From positions 1-7,168 of the forward strand of contig JAAAOD010000080.1 in assembly GCA_009908535.1 (NCBI GenBank): a stretch of DNA of 7,168 bases, read 5' to 3'. The stretch is from Verrucomicrobiota bacterium (GTDB lineage Bacteria; Verrucomicrobiota; Verrucomicrobiia; Opitutales; Oceanipulchritudinaceae). Position 1 is the stretch's first letter. Every line of letters begins with the position of its first letter. The notes under the pieces are model-generated. The model was not told where the DNA came from. It did not search any database and worked only from the letters and a program-made list of their open reading frames with translations. Below are positions 6,030 through 7,168 of the stretch, piece after piece. The position numbers and the translations under genes were made by a program.

Positions 6030-7168
6030 ATGAGAAACGCCGCCTCGTCCTCGTCCGATGCCTCCACCTCCTCCGGCGGCCAGACGGCCCCTGCCGGTCC
6101 TTTGTGCCCGGAACACCGTTTCGCCCATCCCGACCGCCACCCCTACATGGAAGTGGAGTGGGAGGAGCGTTCCGCGGCCATCATGGACGAAACGGGGAAG
6201 GTAATTTTCCGCCAGGACAACATCGAGGTTCCGAAGGCCTTCTCCGAGCTGGCAACGAAGATTCTCGCCTCGAAGTACTTTTACGGGGACCCGGAGACAA
6301 AGGGTGACCCGAGCGAAGGGGGCCGCGAACATTCCTTCCGCCAGCTCGTGGACCGCGTCGCGAAGACCCTCGCCGCATGGGGGCTCGAGGACGGGTATTT
6401 CCAGACGCCGACGGAGGCGCGCATTTTCGAGGAGGACCTGACCTACCTGCTCGTGAACCAGATGGGCGCTTTCAACTCGCCGGTGTGGTTCAACCTCGGT
6501 CTCTTTCAGAGCTACGGGGTGGGGAAGGACTCGGCGAAGGGGAATTATTACTGGGACCCTCAGGAAGAGGGCGTCCGCCGGGCCCCCAACCAGTACCAGT
6601 ATCCACAGTGTTCGGCCTGTTTCATCCAGCACGTGGAGGACGACCTCGAGTCGATCATGGGGCTGGCGGAAGCGGAGGCGATGCTCTTCAAGTTCGGCAG
6701 CGGCAGCGGCACGGACCTGTCCTCCATCCGCTCGACGCGGGAAAAGCTCTCCGGTGGCGGCCGCCCCAGCGGACCGCTGAGCTTCCTCGCCGTCTACGAT
6801 TCCGTCGCTGGAGTGGTGAAAAGCGGAGGGAAGACGCGGCGTGCGGCGAAGATGAACACCCTCAAGGACTGGCATCCCGACATCGAGGAGTTCATCGACG
6901 CGAAAAAGACCGAGGAGCGCAAGGCGTGGGCCCTCATCGAGGAGGGCTTTGATCCCTCCTTCAACGGCGAGGCCTACGGTTCCATCAAGTTCCAGAACGA
7001 AAACCTCAGCATCCGCGTCTCCGACGACTTCATGAACGCCGCGCGCAGCGACGCGGAGTGGTGGACCCGCCGCGTCACCGACGGGGCCCGGTGTGAAAAG
7101 AAAAACGCCGGCGAACTCCTCACAAAGATCGCCGAAGGGACGCATATCTGCGGCGACCCGGGACTCCA
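6030..7168 (+). CDS. nrdJ: B12-dependent (class II) ribonucleotide reductase, N-terminal part
   Basis: NrdJ uses adenosylcobalamin to reduce ribonucleotides to deoxyribonucleotides. The frame is open from ATG 6030 to the window edge (379 complete codons); the rest of the enzyme lies outside. A Ser/Thr-rich leader (about 4-25) precedes the family N-terminal region: VIFRQDNIEVPKAFS (58-72), SFRQLVDRVAKTLAAWG (102-118), NQMGAFNSPVWFNLG (143-157), QCSACFI (193-199; Cys194 is the likely substrate-site redox cysteine), FKFGSGSGTDLSSIRS (220-235), RRAAKMNTLKDWHPDIEEF (270-288) and NLSIRVSDDFM (325-335), ending at HICGDPGL. No ATP-cone is visible in this portion. ATG 6030 is the first ATG after an in-frame stop at 6006-6008; no Shine-Dalgarno is seen and the leader is pyrimidine-rich. 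Upstream NrdR and DnaA boxes indicate control by dNTP state and possibly replication. Confidence 0.93.
   Translation, partial: MRNAASSSSDASTSSGGQTAPAGPLCPEHRFAHPDRHPYMEVEWEERSAAIMDETGKVIFRQDNIEVPKAFSELATKILASKYFYGDPETKGDPSEGGREHSFRQLVDRVAKTLAAWGLEDGYFQTPTEARIFEEDLTYLLVNQMGAFNSPVWFNLGLFQSYGVGKDSAKGNYYWDPQEEGVRRAPNQYQYPQCSACFIQHVEDDLESIMGLAEAEAMLFKFGSGSGTDLSSIRSTREKLSGGGRPSGPLSFLAVYDSVAGVVKSGGKTRRAAKMNTLKDWHPDIEEFIDAKKTEERKAWALIEEGFDPSFNGEAYGSIKFQNENLSIRVSDDFMNAARSDAEWWTRRVTDGARCEKKNAGELLTKIAEGTHICGDPGL

Noticed and set aside
5982..7145. 387-aa open frame on the minus strand opposite nrdJ
   Set aside because: Shadow of a GC-rich coding region. The plus strand has clear NrdJ motifs throughout, and the antisense translation is compositionally odd with no recognisable domain.

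Overview
The window is a GC-rich, gene-dense stretch of bacterial chromosome made of housekeeping genes. I see no mobile element, CRISPR array, tRNA or rRNA. Three things together suggest a member of the Planctomycetota-Verrucomicrobiota-Chlamydiota group, with a Verrucomicrobiota (Opitutae-like) organism as my best guess: RNase HII and RNase HIII both encoded, a B12-dependent (class II) ribonucleotide reductase, and mostly weak Shine-Dalgarno sites. This assignment rests on gene content and protein style, not on a search.

Layout. Positions 1-187 (+) hold the last 62 codons of a ComM/YifB-type Mg-chelatase-like AAA+ protein. It converges on a five-gene minus-strand operon, read from 4744 down to 231: rnhC (RNase HIII), rnhB (RNase HII), pdxJ (pyridoxine 5'-phosphate synthase), acpS (holo-ACP synthase) and a fused nnrE-nnrD (NAD(P)HX epimerase/dehydratase). 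Junctions are very tight: 16 nt, 4-nt overlap, 0 nt and 2 nt. A 46-bp divergent gap separates rnhC from mutY (4791-5798, +). A 231-bp regulatory region (5799-6029) follows, then the N-terminal 379 codons of nrdJ (6030 to the window end, +). That gene is open at the right edge.

How the genes fit together. rnhC and rnhB remove RNA from DNA:RNA hybrids, and RNase HII also acts at single ribonucleotides misincorporated in DNA. mutY corrects adenine opposite 8-oxoguanine. nrdJ makes the deoxynucleotides. This half of the window therefore concerns DNA precursor supply and genome upkeep. pdxJ, acpS and nnr handle cofactors: vitamin B6, the phosphopantetheine arm of acyl carrier protein, and repair of damaged NAD(P)H.

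The most interesting non-coding signal lies upstream of nrdJ. Two NrdR-box-like palindromes have centres exactly 32 bp apart. They are followed by two same-strand DnaA-box-like 9-mers, one a perfect TTATCCACA, starting 22 bp apart. This looks like a compact control region linking ribonucleotide reductase expression to dNTP status and replication initiation. Other notable points are a C-terminal QGSLF clamp-binding-like motif in RNase HII, a terminator-like hairpin embedded in the same codons, and a MutY whose 8-oxoG-reading C-terminal loop is altered.
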